Positions 50,473 through 59,285 are shown, numbered from the stretch's first letter. The stretch: 64,000 nucleotides of DNA from Deltaproteobacteria bacterium (GCA_005888095.1 VBKF01000137.1:1-64000); one strand, 5' to 3'. The notes: a model not told the origin generated them from the sequence alone. A program made the numbers and translations.

Positions 50473-50739
50473 ATGGACTCGAGCGCGCCGCCGGCCCTCC
50501 ACTGCGCGCGCTGCGGCGCCGCCGTCGACGGCACGCGGCACACGCGGACCGGCTATGTCGTCGGCTACTACCTCCTGCGCACCGGCCGCACGGAAGACGC
50601 TGCCGTGCGGCGCCGGGACGACGAGGCGCCCATCACGTACCGGCGCGTGCTGGAGCCCGTCGACGTGGTGAGCTGCCCGCGGTGCTTCGGCGAGCCAGAG
50701 GTGCGCCGCCTCTGGCTCGGTTTCGGCGACCAGCCATGA
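50473..50739 (+). CDS. zinc-ribbon protein of unknown function
   Basis: An 88-aa protein that starts at the ATG at 50473 (MDSSAPPALHCARCGAAVDG). It has two CxxC pairs, LHCARCG at the start and VVSCPRCFGEPEVRRLW near the end, which form a four-cysteine zinc site. The middle (TGYVVGYYLLRTGRTEDAAV) is beta-rich. The product is probably a small nucleic-acid- or protein-binding zinc ribbon. Its stop TGA overlaps the ATG of a 23-bp mini-repeat (50736-50804) that links it to the MEMO gene. Confidence 0.75.
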   Translation: MDSSAPPALHCARCGAAVDGTRHTRTGYVVGYYLLRTGRTEDAAVRRRDDEAPITYRRVLEPVDVVSCPRCFGEPEVRRLWLGFGDQP

Positions 50740-50804
50740 GCGTGAGCGAAGGATATCCATGAGCGTGAGCGAAGGATATCCATGAGCGTGAGCGAAGGAT
50801 ATCA
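50736..50804 (+). repeat. three tandem 23-bp minicistron repeats linking two genes
   Basis: Three copies of a 23-bp unit (atgagcgtgagcgaagga + tatc + c/a) start at 50736, 50759 and 50782; the third ends in A instead of C. Each codes MSVSEGYP (the last MSVSEGYQ) and stops at a TGA that overlaps the ATG of the next copy or of the MEMO gene at 50805. The first ATG overlaps the zinc-ribbon stop. Each copy carries GAAGGA as a ribosome site 5-6 nt before the next ATG, so ribosomes could pass from gene to gene through three tiny frames. Confidence 0.9.
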
Positions 50805-51674
50805 ATGAGCGACCCGGCGGGACCCCTGCCGCGCGTCAAGGAGCCGCATCTCGCCGGCCGCTGGTACCCCGCGGCTGCGGACGTGCTGGCGGCGTCGGTG
50901 CGTGAGATGCTGGCGAGCGGCGCCCGTCGTCCCCGCACCGACGCCATCCTCGTCCCGCACGCCGCCTACGAGTACTCCGGCCCGACCGCGGCGCGCGGCT
51001 TTGCCGCCGCGGGAACGGGCTGGCGGCGGGCGCTCGTCCTCGCGCCGAGCCACTTCGCCGCGTTTCGCGGCGCCGCAGTCCTGCCCATGACCGCCTACCG
51101 GACGCCGCTCGGCCTCCTCTCGATCGATCAGGAGGCGCTCGGCGCGCTCACGCGCTGCCCGCTGATCCGTGCCAACCCCGCGGTCTTCGTCCGCGAGCAT
51201 GCCGTCGAGATCCAGCTCCCCTGGCTGCAGGTGATAGATCCCGGGACGGCGATCGTGCCCGTGCTGGTCGGACGGCTCGACGCCGGTGACGGCGAGACGC
51301 TCGCCGGGGCGCTGCGGCCATGGATCGCGCCCGGGACGCTCGTCGTCGTGAGCTCGGACCTCGTGCACTACGGCCGGCGGTTCGACTACCTTCCCGTGCC
51401 GCCGACCGACCGGGCGACGGTCGCCGGCGCCGTCGCCCGGCTCGACGGCGGCGCGCTCGAGCACGTCACCGCCTGCGACATCGAGGGGTTCGGGCGCTAC
51501 GTCGAGTCGACGGGGGCGACCATCTGCGGGCGCTACCCGATCGAGGTGCTGCTGCGCGCCCTGCCGGCGGGCAGCCGTGGCGAGGTGCTGGCGCACACGA
51601 CGTCGCTCGACGCGAGCGACGAGCACGACCACGTGGTCGGCTACGCGGCGGTCGCGTTCACGGCGGGCTCATGA
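50805..51674 (+). CDS. amrB: AmmeMemoRadiSam system protein B (MEMO family)
   Basis: A 289-aa protein of the MEMO1 family. It contains VKEPHLAGRWYPAAADVLAA (G.WYP), ILVPHAAYEYSGPTAARGFA and LVLAPSHFAAFRGAAVLPM. Later motifs are VREHAVEIQLPWLQVI and VVVSSDLVHYGRRFDY. In the AmmeMemoRadiSam set this protein stands with an AMMECR1 protein and a radical SAM enzyme, but neither is encoded adjacent to it here. The fold resembles extradiol dioxygenases, with His/His/Cys-like metal residues. It lies between two 23-bp repeats and ends in an ATGA overlap with the second. Confidence 0.9.
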   Translation: MSDPAGPLPRVKEPHLAGRWYPAAADVLAASVREMLASGARRPRTDAILVPHAAYEYSGPTAARGFAAAGTGWRRALVLAPSHFAAFRGAAVLPMTAYRTPLGLLSIDQEALGALTRCPLIRANPAVFVREHAVEIQLPWLQVIDPGTAIVPVLVGRLDAGDGETLAGALRPWIAPGTLVVVSSDLVHYGRRFDYLPVPPTDRATVAGAVARLDGGALEHVTACDIEGFGRYVESTGATICGRYPIEVLLRALPAGSRGEVLAHTTSLDASDEHDHVVGYAAVAFTAGS

Positions 51675-51693
51675 GCGCGAGCGAAGGATATCG
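51671..51693 (+). repeat. single 23-bp minicistron repeat between MEMO and DegT genes
   Basis: One further copy of the 23-bp element (atgagcgcgagcgaaggata + tcg) encodes MSASEGYR. Its ATG overlaps the MEMO stop (ATGA) and its TGA overlaps the ATG of the DegT gene at 51694. It again carries GAAGGA just before that ATG. Compared with the tandem copies it differs at the T-to-C of the third codon and the last base, so the element is dispersed and not a one-off duplication. Confidence 0.9.
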
Positions 51694-52827
51694 ATGAACG
51701 TCCCGTTTCTCGATCTCGCGGCGCAGGACCGGGAGGTCGGCCGCGAAGTCCAGGCGGCGGTGGCCGAGGTGCTCGCCAGCCACGCCTTCGTGCTGGGACC
51801 GCACGTCGAGCGCTTCGAGGCCGCGATGGCGGCGTACTGCGGCGTGCCGCACGCGATCGGCGTCGCGTCGGGCACCGACGCCCTGTTCCTCGCGCTCGGC
51901 GCCCTGGGCGTCGGACCGGGCGTGAGCGTGCTCACGACGCCGTTCAGCTTCTGGGCCACGGCGAGCACGGTCGTCCGCCTGGGGGCCAGGCCGCTCTTCG
52001 CGGACATCGACCCGGCGACCTTCAACCTCGACCCGGCGGCGGCCGAGGCAACGCTCGCGGCGACGCGCGAGCGCGTCGTCGGGCTCTTGCCGGTCCATCT
52101 CTTCGGGCGGCTCGCCCCGATGCGCGCGCTCGGCGCGCTCGCCGAGCGCCACGGGCTGTGGGTGGTCGAGGACGCGGCGCAGGCGGTCGGGGCGCGGGCC
52201 GACGGCGTCAGGGGAGGGGCGTTCGGTCGCGCGGGCTGTCTCTCGTTCTACCCGACCAAGAACCTGGGCGGTCTGGGCGACGGCGGCATGGTGCTGACCG
52301 GCGACACCGCGCTGGCGGCGCGCGTGCGTCAGGAGCGACACCAGGGTCACTCGGCGACGCCGTACGTGCACGCGTCGCTCGGCCTCTGCTCCCGGCTGGA
52401 CGCGGTGCAGGCGGCGGCCCTCGGCGTCAAGTTGCCCCGCCTGGACGGGTGGAACGCCCGGCGGCGAGCCATCGCCGAGCGTTACGGCAGGCTCTTCGCG
52501 GAGGCGGGGCTCACCGGCCGCCCCGACGCGCCACTCGTCCTTCCCGCGCCGGCGGGGGAGGCGCATGTCTTCCACCAGTACGTCGTGCGGGCGCGCGACC
52601 GCGATGCGCTCCAGGCGCGGCTCGCGACGGTCGGGATCGGGGCGCAGGTCTACTACCCGCTGCCGCTCCACCTGCAGCCGCCGCTCGCCGCGCTCGGGTT
52701 CCGGCGCGGCGCCTTTCCCGAGGCCGAGCGCGCGGCCGCCGAGGTGCTCGCGCTGCCCATCTACCCGGCGCTCGACGACCGGGCGGTCGACACGGTCGTC
52801 GAGGCGGTGGCCGCGTTCTACGGCTGA
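51694..52827 (+). CDS. DegT/DnrJ/EryC1/StrS family aminotransferase
   Basis: A 377-aa PLP-dependent sugar aminotransferase. It has NVPFLDLAAQDREVGREVQA, GVASGTDALFLALGALGVGP and TPFSFWATASTVVRLGARPL. The PLP-Asp region is WVVEDAAQAVGAR, and the lysine for the PLP Schiff base is in LSFYPTKNLGGLGDGGM. HVFHQYVVRARDRDAL and VYYPLPLHLQPPL are the usual C-terminal signatures. It probably aminates an NDP-4-keto or 3-keto sugar for surface polysaccharide. It starts at 51694 directly after the 23-bp element. Confidence 0.93.
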   Translation: MNVPFLDLAAQDREVGREVQAAVAEVLASHAFVLGPHVERFEAAMAAYCGVPHAIGVASGTDALFLALGALGVGPGVSVLTTPFSFWATASTVVRLGARPLFADIDPATFNLDPAAAEATLAATRERVVGLLPVHLFGRLAPMRALGALAERHGLWVVEDAAQAVGARADGVRGGAFGRAGCLSFYPTKNLGGLGDGGMVLTGDTALAARVRQERHQGHSATPYVHASLGLCSRLDAVQAAALGVKLPRLDGWNARRRAIAERYGRLFAEAGLTGRPDAPLVLPAPAGEAHVFHQYVVRARDRDALQARLATVGIGAQVYYPLPLHLQPPLAALGFRRGAFPEAERAAAEVLALPIYPALDDRAVDTVVEAVAAFYG

Positions 52828-52854
52828 CGGCGAGCCGGCGGTGAGGCGCGGGGC

Positions 52855-53877
52855 ATGAGCAGTCGATGGCTGGCGGGCGCGGTTGCTCTCGCCCTCTCGG
52901 GCTGCGTCGTGATCGACGCATCCGACAGCGGCGGCCGTCCCGATCCCGTCAGAGTGGGCCAGCCGCTGACCTACACGATCGCGGTGGAGGCCATCAGCGC
53001 CGATACCGGGGTCGTCCTCACCGACATGCCGCCCGCCGAGGCGGCGCCGGTGTCCGCGAGCGCGAGCCAGGGGACGTGCAGCGGCGCGGCCCCCGTCGTC
53101 TGCAACCTCGGCGCGCTCGCTACGGGCAGCCGTGCAACGGTGACCATCGTCGTCGTGCCGACGGTCCCCGGCAAGATCACCAACACCGCCAGCGTGACGA
53201 GCGATGCGGGCTGCGGCGGGGAAGAGGACGACCGGCCTTGCATGGCGTCCTTCGTGACCGAGGTCGACGACTGCACGCGCGACGCGGAATGTGCGGACGG
53301 CGACGTCTGCACCGCCGACACCTGCGATGCCGCGACGCACCTCTGCGCGCACGCGCGCGTCATCACCGCGATGTCGGACCCCAGGCTGCGCATCGGCGGG
53401 CTCGACAGCCCGCCGGGCGACGACCGGCTGGCCTTTCGCGGTGCGCTCGCTCTGCCGGCGCCGATCACGCCGCCTCTGGACCCGGTCGCCACCGGCGTCC
53501 GGTTTCTCGTCCGGACGCGTGCCGGCGGGGTGGTCGTGGATGCGGACATCGCGCCCGGGCGGTTCGATCCGCGCGCGCGGGTGGGATGGAAGGTCGATCG
53601 CCGGGTGCGGCCGACCCGGTGGACGCACGTCGATCGCAGCGCGTCGCCGGCCGGCGGCATCGTCAGGCTGCAGATCCGGGACAGATCCTCGCGGACACCC
53701 GGGCTCGTCGGGCTCGTCCTGAGAGCGAGGAAGGGCTCCTACCCGGTGAGCAGCACCGACCCGTCGCTCGACGCCGAGGTCGTGCTCAACCCGACGCAGG
53801 GCCAGTGCGGCAGGGCCGTGTTCCTCGCGCCGAGCTGCCGCTTCAGCTCGAGGGCCAGCGTCCTCGAGTGCCGGTGA
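52855..53877 (+). CDS. DUF11-like lipoprotein with one cysteine-rich unit
   Basis: A 340-aa protein with a lipoprotein signal (AVALALSGCVVIDAS, lipobox LSGC at about residue 17). A DUF11-like Ig domain follows, from GQPLTYTIAVEAISADTGVV to PGKITNTASVTSDAG. Then comes one CTRDAECADGDVCTADTCD unit of the same type as in the two giant cysteine-rich proteins. The C-terminal 170 residues are beta-rich and unassigned. It is anchored to the outer or inner membrane and probably acts at the surface. It is 27 bp downstream of the DegT gene. Confidence 0.8.
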   Translation: MSSRWLAGAVALALSGCVVIDASDSGGRPDPVRVGQPLTYTIAVEAISADTGVVLTDMPPAEAAPVSASASQGTCSGAAPVVCNLGALATGSRATVTIVVVPTVPGKITNTASVTSDAGCGGEEDDRPCMASFVTEVDDCTRDAECADGDVCTADTCDAATHLCAHARVITAMSDPRLRIGGLDSPPGDDRLAFRGALALPAPITPPLDPVATGVRFLVRTRAGGVVVDADIAPGRFDPRARVGWKVDRRVRPTRWTHVDRSASPAGGIVRLQIRDRSSRTPGLVGLVLRARKGSYPVSSTDPSLDAEVVLNPTQGQCGRAVFLAPSCRFSSRASVLECR

Positions 53878-53934
53878 CGTGACGGCCCCCAGCGTTGTCC
53901 CCCGGCGGGGCTCCCGCTAAGATCGGCCGCCCCC

Positions 53935-56355
53935 ATGGAGGCGGAGACCCGCAAGGGCCGTCGTCCGCGCCCGAGCCGGGCGAAGGCCGGGCGCACCCAC
54001 GGCTTCACCGTTCTCGAAGACGTGAGCGCGATCACCGCGCGCTCCGAGGATCTGAAGGAGACCCTCCAGCGCATCGTCGAGGTGGTGGCCGAGCGCACGG
54101 GGACCGAGGTGTGCTCGCTCTACATCCTCGACCCGCGCGCGCAGCGCCTGACCCTCTGGGCGACGACCGGTCTCGAGAAGAGCGCCATCGGTAAGGTGAC
54201 GATGAGCGTCGAGGAAGGCCTGACCGGCATGGTGATCGAGAAGGGCGATCCCGTGATGGTCGTCGACGCCATCGCGCACCCCCGCTACAAGTACTTTCCG
54301 GAGACCGGCGAGGAGAAGTACCATTCCTTCGTCGGCGTGCCGATCGCCGAGCGCGGCACGCCGATGGGCGTGCTCGTCGTGCAGACGCTCCGCCGCCGGC
54401 GCTTCTCGCGCCACGAGATGCGCCTGCTGCGGGCGATCGCCGGCCAGGTGGGCGCCATCATCGTCCAGGCCCGCCTGCTCGAGGACCTCAAGTCCAAGGA
54501 GAAGGAGCGTCGCGAGTACCGCCGGCGCATGGTCGCGGCGATCAAGCGGCTGCAGACCTACGAGAAGACCGCCGAGCGGGCCGAGACGGGAGCTCGCGGC
54601 CGCGCCCACGCGCGGCTGGGGGGGCTGCCGGCCGTGCCCGGGTTCGGGCATGGCCGCGTGCATCTCCTCCAGCCCCCGGTCAGCTTCGCGCTCGTGGAGG
54701 AGCGCCGGTGCGATGACCTCGAGGCCGAGCGCGAGCGCTTCTGGCGCGCCATCGCCGAGTCGGCTGTGGAGCTCGAGAGCCTGCGCGGCCGGCTCGCCAC
54801 CCGCTTGCCGGAGTTCGACTGGAGCATCATCGACGCCCACCGCATGATGCTCGAGGATCGGAGCTTCACGAAGAAGGTGGAGGAGGCCATCGCCGACGGG
54901 CTGGTTGCCGAGGCGGCGCTGAAACGTGTCGTCGACGAGTACCTGGACGCCTTCGAGCGCATGTCCGCCGGCTATCTCCGCGACCGGGTCGTCGACCTGA
55001 AGGACGTGGGACTGCGCATCCTGCGCAACCTCCTCGGCATCGAGGAGCCCGAGCACCCGCTCGCGAAGAACAGCGTGCTGGTGGCGCACGAGCTGACGCT
55101 GTCGGACCTGTCGCTGGTCGAGCACGACCACCTGTGCGCCATCGTGCTCGCCACGGGCGGGGTCACGTCGCACGCCACGATCCTCGCCAAGTCGTTCGAG
55201 ATTCCCACCGTCGTCGGCGTCGAGCACCTGACGGAGACCGTGCACGAGGGCGACGAGCTGATCGTCGACGGCAACTCGGGGGTGGTGTACGTGAATCCGG
55301 CCGCCGAGGTGACGCGGGAGTACGAGCGGATCGCCCGCGAGTACCGCGCGTTCAACCGGGAGCTCGAAGGCATCAAGAGCCTGCCGGCGGAGACGCCCGA
55401 CGGCCGCCGCGTCTCGATGTACGCCAACGTCGGCCTGCTCGCCGACCTGATGTTCGCCCATCGGCATGGGGCCGAGGGGGTGGGGCTCTACCGCACCGAG
55501 TTCCCGTTCATCACCTACCGCGAGTTTCCCGACGAGGAGGAGCAGTACCAGCTCTACGCCCGCCTGGTGCGCGCCATGGAAGGCCGCCCGGTCACCATCC
55601 GGACCCTCGACGTCGGCGCCGACAAGTACCCCGGCTACATGCGGCTGCCGCGCGAGGACAATCCGTTCCTCGGCTGGCGGTCGATCCGCATCTCGCTCGA
55701 GATGCCGGACCTCTTCAAGGTGCAGCTCCGTGCCATCCTGCGCGCCGGGACGCTCGGACGCCTGCGCCTGCTCTTCCCGATGATCTCCAGCCTCGAGGAG
55801 ATCCGGCGCGCGAAGGAGCTGCTCGAGGAGGCGAAGGCGGAGCTCCGCCGGGAAGGCCGCGACTTCGACCCGAACATGCCGATCGGGATGATGGTCGAGA
55901 CGCCGTCCGCCGTCTGGCTCGCCACGCGGCTCATCCGCGAGGTGGACTTCTTCTCGATCGGCACCAACGACCTGATCCAGTACCTCCTCGCCGTCGACCG
56001 CAACAACCGCAAGGTCGCCCAGCTCTACGAGCCGCTGCACCCCGCCGTGCTTGCGGCGATCCACGAGACGGTGCAGGCGGCCAAGGGGGCGGGCAAGTGG
56101 GCCGGCATGTGCGGCGAGATGGCGGCCGACCCGCTCTGCACCATCGTGCTCCTCGGACTCGGCCTCGACGACCTCTCGATGGGCCCGTTCTTCATTCCGG
56201 TGATCAAGCGGATCGTCCGCTCGGTGTCCTACTCCGCCGCGCGCGCCATCGCGCGCGACGTGACCTCGATGGGGACGGTGAAGGAAGTGAAGGGCTACCT
56301 CTTCGACAGCATGAAGAGCCTCGGCCTCATCGAGCTGCTCGAGATGTATCACTGA
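53935..56355 (+). CDS. ptsP: PTSNtr enzyme I (GAF domain plus PEP-protein phosphotransferase)
   Basis: An 806-aa protein. The N-terminal GAF domain (about residues 30-180) includes TEVCSLYILDPRAQRLTLWA. An EI-type phosphotransfer domain follows, with the active His in ATGGVTSHATILAKSFEIPT (about residue 412). The PEP-binding TIM barrel has GVGLYRTEFPF, GADKYPGYMRLPREDNPFLG and SIGTNDLIQYLLAVDRNN, and the catalytic Cys lies in KWAGMCGEMAADP. It takes phosphate from PEP to NPr and EIIA-Ntr, coupling nitrogen or potassium status to regulation. No HPr/NPr or EIIA gene is nearby. Confidence 0.94.
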   Translation: MEAETRKGRRPRPSRAKAGRTHGFTVLEDVSAITARSEDLKETLQRIVEVVAERTGTEVCSLYILDPRAQRLTLWATTGLEKSAIGKVTMSVEEGLTGMVIEKGDPVMVVDAIAHPRYKYFPETGEEKYHSFVGVPIAERGTPMGVLVVQTLRRRRFSRHEMRLLRAIAGQVGAIIVQARLLEDLKSKEKERREYRRRMVAAIKRLQTYEKTAERAETGARGRAHARLGGLPAVPGFGHGRVHLLQPPVSFALVEERRCDDLEAERERFWRAIAESAVELESLRGRLATRLPEFDWSIIDAHRMMLEDRSFTKKVEEAIADGLVAEAALKRVVDEYLDAFERMSAGYLRDRVVDLKDVGLRILRNLLGIEEPEHPLAKNSVLVAHELTLSDLSLVEHDHLCAIVLATGGVTSHATILAKSFEIPTVVGVEHLTETVHEGDELIVDGNSGVVYVNPAAEVTREYERIAREYRAFNRELEGIKSLPAETPDGRRVSMYANVGLLADLMFAHRHGAEGVGLYRTEFPFITYREFPDEEEQYQLYARLVRAMEGRPVTIRTLDVGADKYPGYMRLPREDNPFLGWRSIRISLEMPDLFKVQLRAILRAGTLGRLRLLFPMISSLEEIRRAKELLEEAKAELRREGRDFDPNMPIGMMVETPSAVWLATRLIREVDFFSIGTNDLIQYLLAVDRNNRKVAQLYEPLHPAVLAAIHETVQAAKGAGKWAGMCGEMAADPLCTIVLLGLGLDDLSMGPFFIPVIKRIVRSVSYSAARAIARDVTSMGTVKEVKGYLFDSMKSLGLIELLEMYH

Positions 56356-56359
56356 GCCG

Positions 56360-57169
56360 CTACAAGAGGTTCATCGGATCGAACTCCAGGCCGGCGGCGT
56401 GCAGCTCGCGGGCGAGCTTCGACTTCCAGGCGCCAGCCGCGTCGAGCGGCTGGTACTCGACGCCGCGAAAGTCGCTGGGCAGCTCGACGCCCTCCTCGTA
56501 GAGCGCGCACACCCGATCGCGGGTGAGGCTGGCGATCGAGAAGCCGAGCTCGAAGATCACGTTCTGCCGCGCGCGCGGCCGGAGGGTGCGGCGCTCGGAG
56601 GCGAGCGCCCCGACGTCGTCGCCGGTGAGCAGGACGACGGCGAAGGAGACGGGGGAGTGCGCCTCGAGCTTCTCGATCAGCGTTCGGCCGTGAGCTGCCT
56701 GCTCGTCGAGCAGGATCGGCTCGAGGCCGAGCTTCATGAGGAAGCGCGCGACCGTCTCCTTGACCGCCACGTTCCGCCCGTGGACGATCAGCACCATTCT
56801 CTGCGGCTCTTCCCATCCGGCGGGATCGGACCCGAGCATGAACGGAGAGTGTCCCAAGCGCGTGGCTACCGACTCGAGCTCTCGAATCTCCGCCGTCAGA
56901 CCGTCGAGCAGGGCGGACCCGGGCACGAGCATGGGCCGGTAGGTCGTCCGTAGATACGCCTCGAGGACCTCGTCGCGAGAGAGCAGAAGCCGCATCAGAC
57001 GCTGATTGTAGTCGTGCCATGCGTAGTACTCGTCTTCCGCCGCTTGCCAGTCTTGTCTCTCGAGCTGCCCGAGGAGTCGCCGGCCCTGCCGGATCTGATC
57101 GAGGACGAGGATCGCGTGGAGGCGAGGCCTCGTGAGGCTCGCACGAATCGGCGGACGCGAGAGCGGCAT
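56360..57169 (-). CDS. TIR-like nucleotide-binding protein (CAP12/Pycsar-type), putative defence effector
   Basis: A 269-aa protein. The N-terminal half is helical, including DEYYAWHDYNQRLMRLLLSR and LEAYLRTTYR. The C-terminal half (from about residue 126) is the TIR-like fold of PF10137: MVLIVHGRNVAVKETVARFL, LGLEPILLDEQAAHGRTLIE, VSFAVVLLTGDDVGALA and PRARQNVIFELGF. The E in NVIFELG matches the catalytic NADase glutamate of this family. Family members occur as effectors in CBASS and Pycsar, killing the infected cell by NAD+ depletion. No cyclase or sensor gene lies adjacent. It is convergent with ptsP, 4 bp away. Confidence 0.82.
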   Translation of the reverse strand: MPLSRPPIRASLTRPRLHAILVLDQIRQGRRLLGQLERQDWQAAEDEYYAWHDYNQRLMRLLLSRDEVLEAYLRTTYRPMLVPGSALLDGLTAEIRELESVATRLGHSPFMLGSDPAGWEEPQRMVLIVHGRNVAVKETVARFLMKLGLEPILLDEQAAHGRTLIEKLEAHSPVSFAVVLLTGDDVGALASERRTLRPRARQNVIFELGFSIASLTRDRVCALYEEGVELPSDFRGVEYQPLDAAGAWKSKLARELHAAGLEFDPMNLL

Positions 57170-57437
57170 AGCGCCTCGAACAATCGACGGGTCGACGAAG
57201 GTTGAGGGTGCTTAAAGCGTGCCAGCCTCGAGTCGCGAGATGCCGCCCGCCCGTCGACGGAGACGATCGGCCGCGTGCCGAGAATGTTGCGCTCATGTGC
57301 AGATCTGTGCAGCGGCCAAGCGCCCTGGGCGAAAAGCCGCCAGTTTGATTTTCTATCTGCTGACGCTTTGTGGCGCAGCGCGGTGCAGCTCGGGGCCGGC
57401 ATTGACACCGTGCGTAAAGCCTCGCTAGAGGCCTCCC

Positions 57438-59285
57438 ATGTCCGTGCTCGTGGCTGCACTCGGTGGCGCCGTCGCCATCCTCCTCGGGATCGCCTTTCGC
57501 CGGGCCGCCGGTGCGGCCGGCGAGCTCGGGGCCCTGGCCGACGCCCTGCCCGGCGCGACGCCCTCCCGCTCGCCCGCCATCGTCTGCCGAACGCTCCGGA
57601 TCTACTTCATCAAGCCCTCGAAGTACGACGACGCGGGCCGGGTGCAGTACTTCTGGAAGGGAGTGCTGCCCAACAACACGCTCACCGTCCTGGCCGCGCT
57701 CAACGACACCTACAACGAGCTGCGGCGCGATCAGGGCGTCTACCTCGAGACGGTCATCTGGGACGAGCAGGTGGACGGACCGATCCTCTCCGCCACGATC
57801 CGCGCGATGCAGGAAAAGGCGCTCGAGGACGGCGTCGAGGTCATCATCGGGCTCGCCGGCGTGCAGACCAACCAGTACCCGCGGGGCCGGGACCTCGCCC
57901 TCCAGTTCCGTCGCGCCGGCTTCCCCGTGCTCTTCGGCGGCTTCCACGTGAGCGGCCATCCCGAGACCCGCGCCTTCCTGGAGGACTGCGGCATCACCAC
58001 CGTCGTCGGCGAGGCCGAGACGATCTGGTGCGAGCTGCTCGACGACTACCTCCGGGGCCAGCTGCGGCCGAGCTACAGCGTCACCGACGGCATCCGTGCC
58101 AAGACCGGCTCGGGAGAGATCACCGTGCCGGTCATCACCGGCGCCCAGCTCCCGGCGATCAGCGACCCCTACCTCCACCGTTTCGCCTCCTCCAGCATGA
58201 CGACGCTCGACACCTCACGCGGCTGTCCGTTCACGTGCTCGTACTGCAGCGTGAAGAACGTCATGGGCCGGACGATGCGCGCGCGCGACCCGGAGGCGGT
58301 GGTGCGCTGGATCCGCGACGCAGGCGACCGCCACGGCATTCGCTCCCTCTTCATCGTCGACGACGACTTCTTCCGGAGCCCCACCTGGGAGCCGATCCTC
58401 GAGGGCATGGCCGCGTACCGCCGTGATGGGCACGACCTTTCCTTCATGATGCAGGTGGACGCCGAGGCGGCGGCCTTCGGCGACCTCCGGCCCGGCGAGC
58501 CGCCCTCGTCGCAGCGCCGGAAGTGCGAGCGCTTCCTCGAGCTCGCGGCGGCGGCCGGCTGCTACTCCGCCTTCGTCGGCTTCGAGACCTTCAACCCGCA
58601 GAACCTGCTGGCCGCCGCGAAGGTCCAGAACCTGGAAAAGGAGCAGCGACGCCGCAAGGACGAGGCGTCGGATCGGGCGCTCGCCGCCGTCAAGGAGAAG
58701 TACCGCCGGGTCGTCCACAACTGGCACCGTCACGGCGTGGCGGTCCACTGCGGCTACATGATCGGCTTCCCTTTCGACGGGCCCGAGTGCGGGCGGCAGT
58801 CGGCCGAGTGGCTGCTCGAGGTGGGCGTCGACCTGGCGTCCTTCTTCATCGTGACCCCGCTGCCGGGGACCGAAGACCACGACAAGGCGCTGCGCGAGGG
58901 GACCATCCTCGACTGGGACTTCAACAACTACGATTCGCAGCACATGGTCTCGCACCATCCGCGCATGACGACGGCGCAGGTCGTGCAGGCCTACCGGGAT
59001 GCCTATCTCACCTTCTACTCGGCCCGGAACACGATGCGCTCGCTGCTCACGTTCCACGGGGTGCCCGGTCTCAGCTGGGCTGCCCGCTCGGCGATGTGGC
59101 GACAGCGGGCCTACTACTTCTACAGCTACCGCGCGGGTCGGCACCCGATGCTCGGCGGCATCTGGCAGCGGCGGCTGCCGGCAGCGCGGCGGGAAGTGCT
59201 GACCGACGAGGAGGCCCGCGGCCACTACCTGGGCGGCGGGATCGTGAGCGCGGAGGGCGTGCGGCTCGGGCTGCCCGCGGCTTGA
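57438..59285 (+). CDS. B12-binding radical SAM protein
   Basis: A 615-aa enzyme. The N-terminus (LVAALGGAVAILLGIAFRRA) is a hydrophobic anchor, unusual for the class. A cobalamin-binding Rossmann region follows, with VIIGLAGVQTNQYPRGRDLA and FPVLFGGFHVSGHPETRAFL. The radical SAM cluster lies in LDTSRGCPFTCSYCSVKNVM (CxxxCxxC near residue 263), and a GFET motif (VGFETFNPQNL) is typical of the group. It probably performs an unusual methylation or C-C rearrangement on a hopanoid, lipid or antibiotic-like substrate. It has an independent start at 57438 with no close operon partner. Confidence 0.88.
   Translation: MSVLVAALGGAVAILLGIAFRRAAGAAGELGALADALPGATPSRSPAIVCRTLRIYFIKPSKYDDAGRVQYFWKGVLPNNTLTVLAALNDTYNELRRDQGVYLETVIWDEQVDGPILSATIRAMQEKALEDGVEVIIGLAGVQTNQYPRGRDLALQFRRAGFPVLFGGFHVSGHPETRAFLEDCGITTVVGEAETIWCELLDDYLRGQLRPSYSVTDGIRAKTGSGEITVPVITGAQLPAISDPYLHRFASSSMTTLDTSRGCPFTCSYCSVKNVMGRTMRARDPEAVVRWIRDAGDRHGIRSLFIVDDDFFRSPTWEPILEGMAAYRRDGHDLSFMMQVDAEAAAFGDLRPGEPPSSQRRKCERFLELAAAAGCYSAFVGFETFNPQNLLAAAKVQNLEKEQRRRKDEASDRALAAVKEKYRRVVHNWHRHGVAVHCGYMIGFPFDGPECGRQSAEWLLEVGVDLASFFIVTPLPGTEDHDKALREGTILDWDFNNYDSQHMVSHHPRMTTAQVVQAYRDAYLTFYSARNTMRSLLTFHGVPGLSWAARSAMWRQRAYYFYSYRAGRHPMLGGIWQRRLPAARREVLTDEEARGHYLGGGIVSAEGVRLGLPAA

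Noticed and set aside
53917..56352. An 811-codon minus-strand open frame
   Set aside because: It is fully antisense to ptsP, whose product has all catalytic motifs.
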